A DNA stretch of 64,000 nucleotides from Limnanthes douglasii subsp. nivea (taxonomy: Eukaryota > Streptophyta > Magnoliopsida > Brassicales > Limnanthaceae), in NCBI GenBank assembly GCA_036936605.1, contig JAUPFV010000001.1:347769081-347833080 (forward strand), given 5' to 3'. The translations under genes were made by a program, and so were the position numbers. The notes under the pieces were generated by a model. It had not been told where the DNA came from. It worked only from the letters and a program-made list of their open reading frames with translations, and did not search any database. Positions 41,661 through 52,934 of the stretch are shown piece after piece (the stretch's first letter is position 1; each line of letters begins with the position of its first letter).

Positions 41661-42625
41661 GAAGTACAAAATCTCATCGAAAGGGGGAAATTGGGTGCCT
41701 CGGTTAAAAAATAATGGGCAACGGACCGAGTACCAATGCACCTCGAACACCTTTATCAGCTGTTCCAGGGAGTTCCAGACAGGAAAATACCATGATGATT
41801 GTTGAAATATTTGATGTTTATTATGAATATCTTGATCCTGATCCAGACCGGAATCAAGTGAGGATAATAGTGGATAAGTCTGCTAACGTTTCTGATATGG
41901 TGTAGTTTTTTGAATCTTTGACCATATTCGGGAGAGACACTATAACAACACCTTCGAGCTGTTTAAGAAAAAAACAGGTTAACAGTTTGACTACCCAATG
42001 GGAAGGAAATATGTCTACGCACCGGTACCAAACCCCTAGTATTTTCATAGTTTTTGATGAGGATGACTTAAGAGATATTGCTGGCCCACATAAAGTGTTG
42101 TGGTAATATAAGCATCAATTGGGGGTAATAACGTCCAAAGGATCCTGATTGAGACTGGTAGTTCGGTAAATATATTATTTTTAACTGCCTAGAAACAAAT
42201 GATGAATCCCTCGGTCATTCATCGTTCAAACAAAAATATTGTAGGGTTTACTGGTAGTTCGGCTGAGGTCATTGGTGAGTTTGAAGAGGAAGTATTACTG
42301 GAAATAGCCTTTTAATAAGTTGGTAGGAGTGTTATTTGTGGTAGTTGATTGTCCCACATCGTATAACATCATATTTGGAAGGTCTTGGCTCTCTAGGATG
42401 CATATTGTGGCATCCACAGTCCATCAATGTCTAAAGTACGCTATATGAGATAAGTGAGTGTTGTCCGAAGTAGCCAGAAGGTGGATAGATAATGTTATGT
42501 TACTGCCCTTACTTCCAAGACATCGGAGGCATCCAAACTTAACAAAGAATAACAACTACTGGAGTCTTCCATCCATCAGAATGAGATAGATGATCCAATG
42601 GAGGCTCCTAGTGTTATAATACCTA
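41661..42625 (+). pseudogene. element C aspartic protease region
   Basis: About 965 bp absent from B. Contains FDEDDLRDIAGPH (42050-42088), then ASIGGNNVQRILIETGSSVN near 42112-42171 in place of the LIDTGS active site (the Asp codon now reads Glu), GFTGSSAEVIGEFEEEV, and the VVDCPTSYNIIFGRSWL end of the domain (about 42340-42392). Broken by stops and frame changes. Confidence 0.8.
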
Positions 42626-43440
42626 TTGAGGAAGTTGAGACCCATTCCTTTGTTGAAAGAAATAGTGTCCGAATTGGAACTAACTTACCATCGGATTTGA
42701 AAGACAAACTATTATCTTTCTTATCTAACAATTTACATGTATTTCCATGGAACAATGATGATGTAACTCGAGTTCCAGCCGAATTGATATTCCACCAGTT
42801 ATCGGTCTGATCTGATGTTGGACCAGTAGTTCAGAGAAAAATTATTTTTACAAAATAAAAAGTCGATGTGATAGTACAAGAAGTCGATCAGTTAACCGAG
42901 ATGGGTTATATCAAATAATCCCAATATCCTCTATGGATGGCGAATTCCATATTGGTCAAGAAAAATAATGGAAAATGGCGTATGTGCATTGAATTCATCG
43001 ATGTCCTAAAGATCTGTTTCATGTACTCCGGATAGATCAGTTGGTGGATTCTATGTCGGGAATTTTTTTTTGTCCTTTATGGATGCCTTTTCAGGATATA
43101 ATCATATACAAGTGGATCTGAACGATCAGGATCATTCTACATTCATCACTGATAGAGGGCTCCATTGCTATAAAGTGATGCCATTTGGATTGAAAAATGT
43201 TGGAGCCACTTATCAAATGTTAGAAAATAAAGTCTTTGCTAGTCAAATTGGTAGGAATATGAAAGTATATATAGATGACATGATGGTGAAGAGCCTCGAG
43301 GGAGATGAACACATATTCGATCTTCAAGAAACTTTTTTTAACTTAGAAGTCATCAATTTGAAATTGAACCCGGAGAAATGTATTTTTTGGGTCCGATCCG
43401 GAACGTTTTTTGGGTTATGTTATAACTGAAAAAGGGATTC
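42626..43440 (+). pseudogene. element C reverse transcriptase, N-terminal half
   Basis: EEVETHSFVERNSVRIGTNL, VTRVPAELIFHQLSV, then (43070-43429) AFSGYNHIQVDLNDQDHSTF, HCYKVMPFGLKNVGATYQ and the catalytic VYIDDMMVKS. A frameshift after GTFFG ends it. The thumb, connection, RNase H and integrase are deleted. Confidence 0.9.
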
Positions 43441-43449
43441 TCTAATGGG

Positions 43450-44801
43450 TGAAACAATTGTAAAAAAAGCAAGTCCCCAGTTCTCTGATTCCCATTCATT
43501 CAACCTGGTAAATGTAGTTTTGCTTGCTTCTAAGTGTTCTGAAAATATTTTTGAAAATACTACAAGAAGACACAACAATCAGTTCAGAATATCAATATAG
43601 AACGTGAAGACTAATGAAAATCCGAACGGAAATAACCTGAACTTTTCCGGCGACTAGTCAGCTGACTTGGATTGTCCGTGTAGTTTATCTTTCTTCTATT
43701 CTCCCATGCTCCACTGATGAAGAGAAATTGAGTCCTCCATGGCTTCTCAGACTCCGTCAGTTTATTCACCACCTTGTAGTCATTTCCCATGTTGTAATGA
43801 TAGAAATGGATGTGGTGGTTCTTACATAGACCAGCCACGACAGCAAATTGCTCCATGTGCAAGGAAATTTTTGACAGTGTAGATGCCATAATACTAGCCA
43901 ACAAAGTATACCACGCGTTCGAACTCAACTGACTTGGGCACAATCTTATCAGATGGAAATACCTAACTATTTCTGGATCTAAAAGGAACCGAAGGCCCCA
44001 GTGGAGCACTTCAGTATACACCACCAACTCATGGGCCTTGTAGTCCATAGGAGTTTCCGGAGTGATTGGGATTCTCACTGTAACGGACTCCGGAAAATCC
44101 AATTTTGTTTGGATCCGACCCAGTTCATCCATGTGGGTATACACATAGGAAATTTTGTGAAGAGCTATTAGGTACTTCACACTAACCTTGCGAAAGTTGG
44201 GCCTCACTTTCCCCTCCAGGCACTCCGGAAGTGACTTAGTGTTGGACAACCTCACTATTCCTTTGTTTGTCCGATCTGATGCAGTATCTTCTGTTTGTCC
44301 GGATGTCTCAAAGAGGGTATCTTCCCTACTGTCCTCCATGATTTCCTTTATTATGTTTGACTGTTGTTCGGTCGGTTTAAGATCTACATGAGGCTTTATT
44401 GGCTCCGAACTAGCATGTTTTGAGGAGAGATGAGTGCTTTTGGCTTTTCAAAGACGTGTGACCCTTCGAGGGGTGGCATTTTCCGCGTCTGATCCCATAG
44501 CAAGAAAAGATGAAGGTTTCCTAACACTGGAAACTGATTTTTCCTTAGGCAAAGGCTTTTGGGACTCTTGAACCGAAGACTCTGTCTCTAAAGGAGATAT
44601 GGTTGGGACAAAACATGGTTTTCGAATTACTGATGTTATTGATGATGATGAGCTTTGGTCTGTATTTGATCTTGTTTGGCTAATCTCTCCACCATGAGAT
44701 GCAAGGAGTCCAACTGTGATTCTTTCCTCTCTTCGTGCTCTTTCTATATCACATAAGTTTAACCAACCTCTTTCCACTAAAGCATTTATGGCTGTGAACA
44801 T
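43450..44801 (-). pseudogene. aORF of element C (antisense, Transposase_28-like)
   Basis: Minus strand. Starts MFTAINALVERGWLNLCDIE (44801). A stop or frameshift lies near 44448. Then 44339-43637 is open through VRPNFRKVSVKYLIALHKIS, ITPETPMDYKAHELVVYTEV, HWGLRFLLDPEIVRYFHLIR, MEQFAVVAGLCKNHH and SGAWENRR. A 77-bp intron (43636-43560, CAG/GTTATT donor) precedes a short exon 2 stub that ends where the element is deleted. Its exon 1 keeps the Trp codon lost in B. Confidence 0.85.
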
Positions 44802-45240
44802 ATAAATTACCCAGATAAAATTTCAAGTTATCAAGCTTTCTCTTTCTAGAAATTTATTCTAGTTTCAGAGAGATAAAACATTAAAATTGATTTATATAAA
44901 GGTGGGAGGTATGGGGGGGTTTCACTTATGGGAGATAAATCGATCAAAGGTAATGATTAGGGGCTAGAAAGCATAGGGGTTGCACCCTAATTACTTTTTG
45001 AAAAGTAGGTACAAGAACCTAGGATTAAAAACGGCTGAAAGGTCGAACCAAAACGCGACCTGTGTCGTACTTCCAAAAACTGACTTTTGGAATTTTCAAC
45101 TGTAAATTAAGCCTCTTTGGATCCGATCAAGATTCACTTCCAAATAAAAACCAAATCAGAATTCACTTCAGATATATACCAAGTTTTTTCTCTTCAAATT
45201 AGCTCTTCCAAAGTATCTTTGCAAGACCTAAAGGGGCTAC
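44802..45240 (+). other. element C 3' untranslated region and polypurine tract
   Basis: Contains GGCTGAAAGGTCGAACCA (about 45034), the counterpart of the GGTTCGACCTTTTAGCC sequence at 5820 in A. The polypurine tract AAGGGGCTAC (45231-45240) touches the 3' LTR. Confidence 0.65.
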
Positions 45241-45318
45241 TGATAATGTCAGATTTCTTTGGTACCGATTTACTGCATCATCCATATTCAATACCATACC
45301 AAACAGTACGATCAAGTG
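45241..45318 (+). repeat. truncated 3' LTR of element C
   Basis: TGATAATGTCAGATTTCTTT and the next 60 bases match the 5' LTR start at 30314. Similarity ends after GATCAAGT at about 45318, so most of the LTR is lost. Confidence 0.75.
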
Positions 45319-45829
45319 TGATAAGACTATATTTTATACATAATATCTGAATAATTATAAGACGTAAAATATAGATTTATATTTAATTAAATGTAATTTA
45401 TTATACGTTACTAATCAATATTATTCGGCATTTATCAAATCAAACATGGACGAAGCTATTTCTCCCATCACTTTGTATATTGATTTCCTCCATAATTGAA
45501 ACTCTAAAAAACACTTATCACTTGCTTTTACTATTTTATCCTCATTTTATCTTTTAATTTATAATTCTATGCCACTAACCATTCTCAAACACTTATATCA
45601 ACAAACAAAAGATTTAACCCAATTGAATCCAATATATATGTTTTAAATTATAAAATTAAACCCTAAAAACAAAAAAATCCTGAATTTGATAAAAATTATC
45701 CATAGAGGAAGAAAACACCCAAACCAAAGATTTAACACCGAAAAACATCACACAATCAACCAACAATGTAATTTAGTCTCGTTTTTAAGTTGTATATTCA
45801 TGTAACTTGAAAATTCGTATTAAAAAAAA
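45319..45829. other. AT-rich spacer
   Basis: No gene or element recognised. Confidence 0.5.
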
Positions 45830-46220
45830 TCCTTCCAATCACAAATCCTGATTTATGCAGGTTTTAGCGACAAACACCTGATTCCGAGGTGATATCTCGG
45901 AATGAGTTGTTTTTGTACAGAACAACTAATTCCGATATACCACCTCGGAATCAGATGTTTTGTGCAAAATCAACTGATTCCGAAAACAACCGATTCTGAG
46001 ATGCCACCTCGGAATCCGTTGTGTGCAAAACAACTGATTCCTAACAACTGATTCTTAAATACGACCTCGGAATTAGTTGTTCTGTGCAAAACAACTGATT
46101 CTTAAATACCATCTCAGAATTAGTTGTTCTGTGCAAAACAACTGATTCCTAAATACCATCTCGGAATCAATTGTTTGTCGCTAAAACTTGGAGAAATTGG
46201 GATTTATAATTAAAAATAAG
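45830..46220. mobile_element. fold-back element of palindromic 47-bp units
   Basis: The outer ends are inverted copies: GGTTTTAGCGACAAAC at 45860-45875 and GTTTGTCGCTAAAAC at about 46170-46184. Between them run units with the inverted words ACAACTGATTCC and GGAATTAGTTGT around a CCGAGGT/ACCTCGG core. Three adjacent units start at 46044, 46091 and 46138, exactly 47 bp apart. No coding capacity. It looks like a MITE or foldback element grown by unit duplication. Confidence 0.75.
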
Positions 46221-46524
46221 AAAATGATAAATATACGTAACGAGTATAAATAAGCTAAGAATACAAAAATACTGAATTTTATATTTTTTTCACTATTGTT
46301 TTTTTCAAAGTATTTGATTATAGTTTGGACCCTAACAAATTTGCGCCCAAAATGAAAGTTTCTTACTTTAAAAAAAAGCTAGAATTGTTTTGATGAAAAA
46401 AAAAGTGTTATACAAAATTTGTTTATTATTTTTATTTTATTTTCACTTATCTCTTTGTATTTTCAGCTTAATCGAATCAGCTGCTCTGTTTATGGCTTCT
46501 CCGACGTACCTCTACTTCTGTCTG
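46221..46524. other. AT-rich spacer before copia insertion
   Basis: Low complexity with homopolymers. An ATG at 46492 begins a frame (MASPTYLYFCLQ) that would continue past the copia insertion at 46530 into 51348-51474, but it has no family match. Confidence 0.4.
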
Positions 46525-46529
46525 CAAGA
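46525..46529. repeat. copia target site duplication, left copy
   Basis: CAAGA, repeated at 51343-51347. Confidence 0.88.
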
Positions 46530-46852
46530 TATTAGCCTTTTTTGTGTTCAGTGTGATAGACCGTGGGTACACAGAGAAAGTGTATGTCGCCCTACAAATC
46601 TATTATCCCTTTTGAGAGAGTAAAACTGTGGTACTTCTTCATTAATCAAATGCAGCGTACAAAGGAAATAAATAGGCAATAAACGAGGTGGAAGTTACAA
46701 AATAAGATCCACTAATCCCACTTCTCTCTTCACTTAATGCCCGTTACGTAACTCCTACACCCACGTAAAACTCTAAGACTCAATTTAATACTAACGGTTA
46801 CTATAACTTAAATAAATAAAACATGTTTAGATTAAATACATAAAATGCAACA
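46530..46852 (-). repeat. copia 3' LTR
   Basis: On the minus strand it starts TGTTGCATTTTATG and ends GGCTAATA, so the termini are TG/TA rather than TG/CA. Confirmed by the target duplication. Confidence 0.95.
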
Positions 46853-46866
46853 TGTCCCCCCCTAAT
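46853..46866 (-). promoter_or_regulatory. copia polypurine tract
   Basis: Minus-strand GATTAGGGGGGGACA abuts the 3' LTR. Confidence 0.85.
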
Positions 46867-46892
46867 CTCAACATGTTTTTCAAACCTCGACT

Positions 46893-49800
46893 TCAGCTTC
46901 CCGAGCTCGCAGTAAGATCCTCAACCCCTATTGCCTTCCTCATTTCTTCAAATTTAACCTTCCCCAATGCCTTAGTTAAGATGTCTGCCCTCTGTTCTTG
47001 AGTCACCACGTGCTTAATGATCAACTCACCCCTTTCAATACACTCTCGAATAAAATGAAACCGTACGTTGATATGTTTGCTCCTCCCGTGTAGTACTGGA
47101 TTCTTCATTAACTCGATGGCTGACCTGTTATCTATGTGGAGTATCACTGGTCCAACCGATTGTCCCGAGATTTCCTTTAGTAGTCCACGAAGCCATATGC
47201 TCTGACAAGCTACTGTCGTGGCGGCCATGTACTCCGCCTCGCACGAAAATAGAGCAACCACTTTCTGTTTCTGCGATGTCCAAGATATTAAGCTCCTGTT
47301 AAGGTAGAAACACATGCCCCCAGTACTTCTCCTGTCGATAACATCTCCAGCAAGATCACTATCTGTAAACCCATACAACATCCTACTACTCTTCTCGTTT
47401 GCATAAACCAGCCCATACTCAATTGTCCCTCGAATGTACCTCAAGATATGTTTCACAGCTTGTTGGTGCTTCACTGTGGGTTTCTCCATGAATCTGCTCA
47501 CCACTCCCACAGCGTATGAAATATTTGGACGAGTGTGAGTTAGATATCGCAGACTTCCAACGATACATCTGTACTCAGTGGCATCAACAATTACTCCTTC
47601 TTCATCTCTGTCCAACTGTAACTTATGCTCCATAGGAAATTTGGACGCGTTACAATTCATCATTCCAGATTTTTCCAGTAACTTCTTGGCATATGATGAC
47701 TGCTTCAGTGTAGTACGCATCTCTCCTTGGTTTACTTCTATTCCAAGATAAAACGAAAATAAACCCAGATCACTCATCTCAAACCGTTTGTTCATTTGTT
47801 GCTTGAATGCTTCGATTTCCTGCTTGTCTGAACCTGTCACCAATAAATCGTCAACATACACACCCACTATGAGTATACTCCCTTCTTTGTACTTCATGTA
47901 CACCGCTTGCTCGTGTAAGCATCTGTCAATTCCCAACTCTTTCAAGCATCTGTCTAGCTTCGCATTCCACGCTCTAGGAGCTTGACGCAGCCCGTACAAA
48001 GCCTTCACCAGTCTATACACCATCTGTTCCTGTCCTTTCTTGACGAACCCCTCAGGTTGGATGACATAAACTTCTTCAATGAGCTCTCCGTTTAAAAACG
48101 CTGATTTTACATCAAGATGATAAACTTCCCAACCTTCTTTCGCTGAAAGTGCTAGCAAGAGTCGAACCGTGTCAAGTCGTGCTACGGGAGCGAAAACTTC
48201 ATCATAATCTATTCCTTTCCTTTGAACGTATCCCTTTGCGACGAGCCGTGCCTTATGTTTCACCACATTCCCATCTGGGTCCTTTTTCAACTTATATACC
48301 CACTTCAAACCTATTGGTTTATGCCCAGGTGGTAAACTTGTGAGTACCCAGGTTTCGTTCTTCTCTATTGTCTCGAACTCCGTCTTCATAGCATCTTGCC
48401 AATCCTTCTCTTTTATGGCTTCGAAATATGACGTTGGTTCCTCAGCCTTTAATAACATCAGCTCATCAATCAGCTCAATGACCTCAGTGTCATTATAAAT
48501 ATCTGCCAAAGGCCTGAATCTCTTAGGTTCACTGCTCGTGGTAGATGATGTTCTAACATTTTCAGCTGTTTTGGTCGTCGTAGTTTGTTGTGACGATGCC
48601 GATGACTGTGAAGTCATGGATTGCAGAGGAGTTGTGGGTTCATAATCTGCATCCACACTGTCCCCAGTTTCCGTGTTCTCGGTTACCTCAACATAGCTCC
48701 CAGGGAAAGTTACTTCACCACCTGTTTCTTGTTCCCATGACCAGAAGGCTTCCTCTTGAAATACCACGTCCCTACTGACGTGTACAGTCCTTGTTTGTGG
48801 GTCAAATAAGCGACTCCCTTTTGTTCCCGGCTCCTTACCGAGATACACCACCCTCTTACTACGATCATCCAGTTTCTTGACATGTATCGAAGGTATCTTC
48901 ATAAATGCAATACACCCAAACACTCTTAAGTGTGTCAGGTCCGGCTTAGTCCCACTCCATGCTTCATATGGTGTTCTTCCGTTTAAACTTCGAGTTGGTA
49001 GTCGATTGAGAACATAGATCGAATGATGCACCGCTTCACCCCAGAGATACGCAGGTAGGTTTGCTCCCCTTAGAAAACTTCTTGCCATAGCAGCCACAGT
49101 CCTATTCCTTCGTTCCACCACCCCGTTTTGCTGCGGAGTGTATGGTGCTGTGTAATGCCTCAAAATACCAGCCTTCTCACAATACAAGGTGAATTCCTTG
49201 GAACAAAATTCACCACCTCTATCTGTCCTCAAGATCTTTATGTTTTTCTCGCTCCCCTTTTCAACTAAAGCTTTAAATTTTTTAAACATCTCGAAAGCAT
49301 TACTTTTCTCCTTTAACATGTAGACCCACATTTTCTTACTGAAATCATCAACAAATAGAAGGAAATAACGATTACCTCCAGTTGTCGTTGGTGTGATAGG
49401 GCCACAAATATCAGCATGAATTATCTCGAGTGCTTTCCTCGACACAGAGCTAGTTTGATGTGGGAAGGATTTTCTAGATTGCTTCGTCATTAAACAACCT
49501 TCGCACCTTTTAAGTGGTTGAGTCATGCTTGGAATCCCGTATGCCATCTTCTCTCGCGACATTAATTCCAAAGCTTGGAAATTTACGTGCCCAAGACGAG
49601 CATGCCACAACCAAGTATCTTCTTCGGCCTTGTTAAACAAACATGTTGCTCTACTTTCTTCAAGACTGATCTTATATAGTCGATTCTCTGTCCTTTTCAC
49701 CTTCATCAATAGTCTTCCACTCACCTCGTGAATCCACAAATAATCCCCATCAAGTACGACTTTATTCCATGCCTCAGAAAGTTGTCCCAAGCTTATAATA

Positions 49801-50981
49801 TTATTACAGAGATTTGGGATATAGTATACCTCTTCAAGCATCCTTTCTTCACCATTCTTGCACTGGAACGCCACTGTTCCCTTTCCCTTGATACACACGG
49901 TCGATCCATCGCCAAACTTCACTTTCCCGGAGACACGCTCATCCAAGCTTTTGAATTTTCCACGTTGCCCAGTCATGTGATTGCTGGCGCCGTTATCCAA
50001 GTACCACACCTGTGACTCCTTTTGTTCACCTGCGTTTGTTCGTAGCTTTGGAACCACTCCATCCTCCTTCAGAAGCATAGATTCGATATCCATTTGTCCG
50101 ACCTCAACAACCAACAAGGCTGGCTCATCTTCTTGGATTTTCGAGAGATTTGCTTCTCTCGTCATGTCTTTCTCCTTCCTTGGTTTACGACAGTCCGCAG
50201 CAAAGTGTCCCAGTGCTTGACAGTTAAAGCACCTCACTCTACTTCTGTCTCGTACTCCACGAGTACTTCCTCCACCTCGAGTCCCTTCTCTATTGGTTTT
50301 CCTTAACCATTCTTCTCGAGTCAACAAAAGCTGCCCCTCGCCGCTTTCTTTCTTCCTCCACTCATCTTCTGTCAGCAGCAATTGTCCCTGGTGTTTCTCC
50401 GTTGTCCCTCGCAATCTTTCCTCGTGGGCTTTCAAAGAATTAACGACTTCTTCTACCGATATCTCTTCCAGATCTCCGAATTGCTCAATAGCAGATGCAA
50501 TCTGTAAGAATTTTGTGGGAACCGCTCTGAGAAGTTTCTTAACCACATATGTCTCTTCCACTTTCTCTCCCAACACTCGAATATTGGTAACCAGGCTGTT
50601 CAGCTTCAGATAGAATTCGTCTAATGGCTCATCGTCTTTCATGCTTAGAGCTTCGAATTCGCTCTTGAGGGTCTGGGCTCTAGCTGCTTTTACCTTGTCT
50701 ACTCACAGGTACATGGTTTTGACAGCCTTCCACGCATCCTTGGCCGTCTTCTTTTCTGCAAGTGACATCAGGACATCTTCTGGAACTCCCTGGTAAATAA
50801 CCGCGAGTGCCTTTTTGTCGACCTTGTCTTCCACAGGAGCTTCAGGGTCCTTGGGTTCGATTGCCTCCCACACTCCGTGGGCTTGCATGAATACCGTCAT
50901 TTTGAGAGCCCATGCAGTGTAGTTGGTTTTGCTCAACATCGGGTAGCTGAGACCAAAGGAGCTTTTGCTTGTCGTCTCCAT
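46893..50981 (-). CDS. copia gag-pol polyprotein, one in-frame stop
   Basis: Single minus-strand frame of 1363 codons from 50981 (METTSKSSFGLSYPML) to 46893, with a TGA at 50703-50705 after KTMYL, within gag. Order: gag, knuckle CFNCQALGHFAADC, protease with WYLDNGASNHMT (Asn where many have Ser or Thr), integrase HARLGHVNF...CEGC, DDFSKKMWV, LRTDRGGEF and QQNGVVERRNRT, RT with VYHLDVKSAFLNGELIEEVY and catalytic YVDDLLV, and RNase H with GFTDSDLAGD, SCEAEYMAAT and KHINVRFHFIRE. Everything after the stop is open, so this copy was probably active until recently. Confidence 0.95.
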
Positions 50982-51005
50982 CTGAAGTTATGAACACCTC
51001 CTGAA

Positions 51006-51017
51006 GCTCTGATACCA
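51006..51017 (-). promoter_or_regulatory. copia primer binding site
   Basis: Minus-strand TGGTATCAGAGC, the standard initiator-tRNA-Met primer site of plant copia elements, two bases inside the 5' LTR. Confidence 0.93.
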
Positions 51018-51019
51018 AG

Positions 51020-51342
51020 TATTAGCCTTTTTTGTGTTCAGTGTGATAGACCGTGGGTACACAGAGAAAGTGTATGTCGCCCTACAAATCTATTATCCCT
51101 TTTGAGAGAGTAAAACTGTGGTACTTCTTCATTAATCAAATGCAGCGTACAAAGAAAATAAATAGGCAATAAACGAGGTGGAAGTTACAAAATAAGATCC
51201 ACTAATCCCACTTCTCTCTTCACTTAATGCCCGTTACGTAACTCCTACACCCACGTAAAACTCTAAGACTCAATTTAATACTAACGGTTACTATAACTTA
51301 AATAAATAAAACATGTTTAGATTAAATACATAAAATGCAACA
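51020..51342 (-). repeat. copia 5' LTR
   Basis: Partner of 46530-46852. One base differs. It should carry the promoter for the minus-strand transcript; a clear TATA box was not fixed. Confidence 0.95.
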
Positions 51343-51347
51343 CAAGA
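51343..51347. repeat. copia target site duplication, right copy
   Basis: CAAGA, same as 46525-46529. Confidence 0.88.
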
Positions 51348-51899
51348 AACCCTAATTCCACTGCGATCATCACCACGTCGATTGACCGACAGAATCATAA
51401 GACTCCACGTCGTCTCTGTTTCTATTGTCAAATACATAGTCGAAGTTATCATCACTATATTGGCCCAGTAGACGTAAGAGATTCAAAGGCCAATGACCTG
51501 AACCAGAAGTGGGTAAATCGACTGTCTTTTAGATCCTCTCTAGCTAAGTCGTCCACTTTGGAGGCGCCTAAATCTTCAGAGGGTTCTGCGAAAAGATCGA
51601 GTCTGACACGGTGACTAGAGTTAGCTGCCAGACAACGCTCTTTTTGATTTCTCAGTCTCTTCTTATATGCCGAATTCTGAAGTGAAAGCTTGACTAATAT
51701 TGAATGTAGCAGAGAAAAATAATTGAGATGACGAGCTTCGTTCTGTTTCGTAAAGGTATTGTGGATTTCCAAATAGGTAGGAGGAGTGACAGAAATTATC
51801 CACTACATAGTAGAAGCGGGAAACGCAGCCGTTCTTGCAGTCGCAGCCCATCTCCAAGATGTTGAAGAAGCAACATGGTTTGCAGTTTGATTCCGGAAG
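51348..51899. other. GC-richer stretch beside copia, possible host-gene remains
   Basis: Base composition is clearly less AT-rich than the spacers. A plus-strand frame near 51470-51616 is Ser/Lys-rich (FRSSLAKSSTLEAPKSSEGS), similar in style to the linker or tail of the kinase below but not identifiable. Several 90-105 codon minus-strand frames overlap it without family signatures. Confidence 0.35.
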
Positions 51900-52420
51900 A
51901 TCACAAACAAGCGTACGGCTCCCTCCGACTCCAAACCGCCTTATCGTTTGTCGGTGTTCCATCTTCGTTTTCACTTTCGTTCCGACCTCTTATTATAGCG
52001 AGAGAAAAATTGTTGCTGTTAAGGTTATGGACTCCGGCTCGTTGCAAGGCATATGTTGTTGGCATACTACATTATGGACGATGGTAATTTGCAAGAGGCC
52101 TTACCTCACTGGAAGCTCCCGGAGCTTATGGAGTGAAGTCCACGGTTCTCTATCGTTCTCTATGGCCGTCGATATCGCAAAAGGGATGGTTACCTTCACA
52201 GCTTGGAAACCTCAGTCATTCACGGATATATAAAGCGTAGCAGCACCCTGCTCGACCAGTCTTTCTCAGCGAAACTCGCTAATTTTGGTCTCGCAAGATT
52301 GGAATAAGAGGATCATAGCCAGGTTGGGTCGTCCTCAGACACCGTTAATGGAACATCAGCTGAAGATTGTGGATCCGCGGCCGTCCAATCAGAGGCCGTT
52401 AATAGATCAGCCATACTAGT
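51900..52420 (+). pseudogene. receptor-like kinase pseudogene (At4g25390-like)
   Basis: Pieces of one plant kinase in order but in different frames: KPPYR start near 51930, IVAVKVMDSGSLQG (52007-52048, kinase strand 3 with the ATP-contacting Lys), MDDGNLQEALPHWKLPELME (52068-52127), VDIAKGM (52168-52188), then VIHGYIKRSSTLLDQSFSAK and LANFGLARLE (52210-52305), in place of the HGDIKPSNVLLD and DFGLAR loops. The catalytic Asp codons read Tyr and Asn, and a stop follows LARLE. The glycine loop and much of the N-lobe are deleted. Family assignment is from memory. Confidence 0.65.
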
Positions 52421-52654
52421 TTTGGCTACAGATTTTTGATGCAGCTTCCGCTCGCCTTGGCCTTCGAATCACCATCGACAAAGCTAAGCTTTATAATCGG
52501 TTGTTTTTCAGTTATGTAGTCTAAAATATCGATATTCATTATCTTTGTCATCACCCTTTCTGTCATTCCGCCCTCTTAGTCATTATTTACTGTGTATCAC
52601 TATTTTTGTATATGTGTCTTACTAATGTGAAGTTACATGCAAACAGAGTAGATA
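52421..52654. other. spacer
   Basis: Under 300 bp; no feature recognised. Confidence 0.5.
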
Positions 52655-52879
52655 TGGTTAGAGGAAATAAATTAGATTAATATTTAATTTATTTAGTGAA
52701 TGGGTTGATATATATTGTAGTATAATATATATGATAATCAATTATAGTCAATAGTCTACGATAATTTTAGGAAAATAGAGATTCTATTATTAATTGTTGT
52801 AACTCCTATAAATTAGTATAAAAGGTGAACAAAAACAAAAAGAATATATACTTTTTTTAGAAAGAAAATACTTTTGACA
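52655..52879 (+). repeat. copia LTR (second copia family)
   Basis: A TATA-like region TATAAATTAGTATAAAAGG (about 52808-52826) and the end TTTTGACA directly before a primer-site-like TGGTATCTATCAGAGC (52880-52895, four extra bases inside the TGGTATCAGAGC consensus). The left boundary is approximate. Confidence 0.55.
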
Positions 52880-52934
52880 TGGTATCTATCAGAGCGTAAT
52901 TGATTTTTCGTAGAGTTTTTTGGGTGGTGAGTTT

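Larger units (their letters stand above)
30314..45318 (+). mobile_element. Ty3/gypsy Tat-like element C (old, host of element B)
   Basis: Plus-strand element: 5' LTR 30314-30675, PBS, gag start 30764, gag-protease-RT 40654-43440, antisense aORF 44801-43450, PPT 45231-45240 and truncated 3' LTR from 45241. Element B (31067-40648) interrupts it within gag, with the duplicated target ATGTA at 31062-31066 and 40649-40653. RNase H and integrase are deleted: homology jumps from RT to aORF near 43450. Confidence 0.88.
46530..51342 (-). mobile_element. Ty1/copia retrotransposon, young, 4813 bp
   Basis: Two 323-bp LTRs with a single difference by my reading (AAAGGAAAT versus AAAGAAAAT), a CAAGA target duplication, tRNA-Met type primer site, polypurine tract and one long gag-pol frame with a single nonsense codon. 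The most recent copia insertion in the window. Lineage not fixed; the small size and single frame would fit several plant copia lineages. Confidence 0.96.

Noticed and set aside
45860..46184. CRISPR-like array (regular 47-bp units)
   Set aside because: There are no unique spacers: whole units repeat with internal inverted symmetry, and the DNA is plant nuclear.
47788..50613. Plus-strand frames opposite the copia polyprotein
   Set aside because: Shadow frames; the minus strand carries the complete copia domain order.
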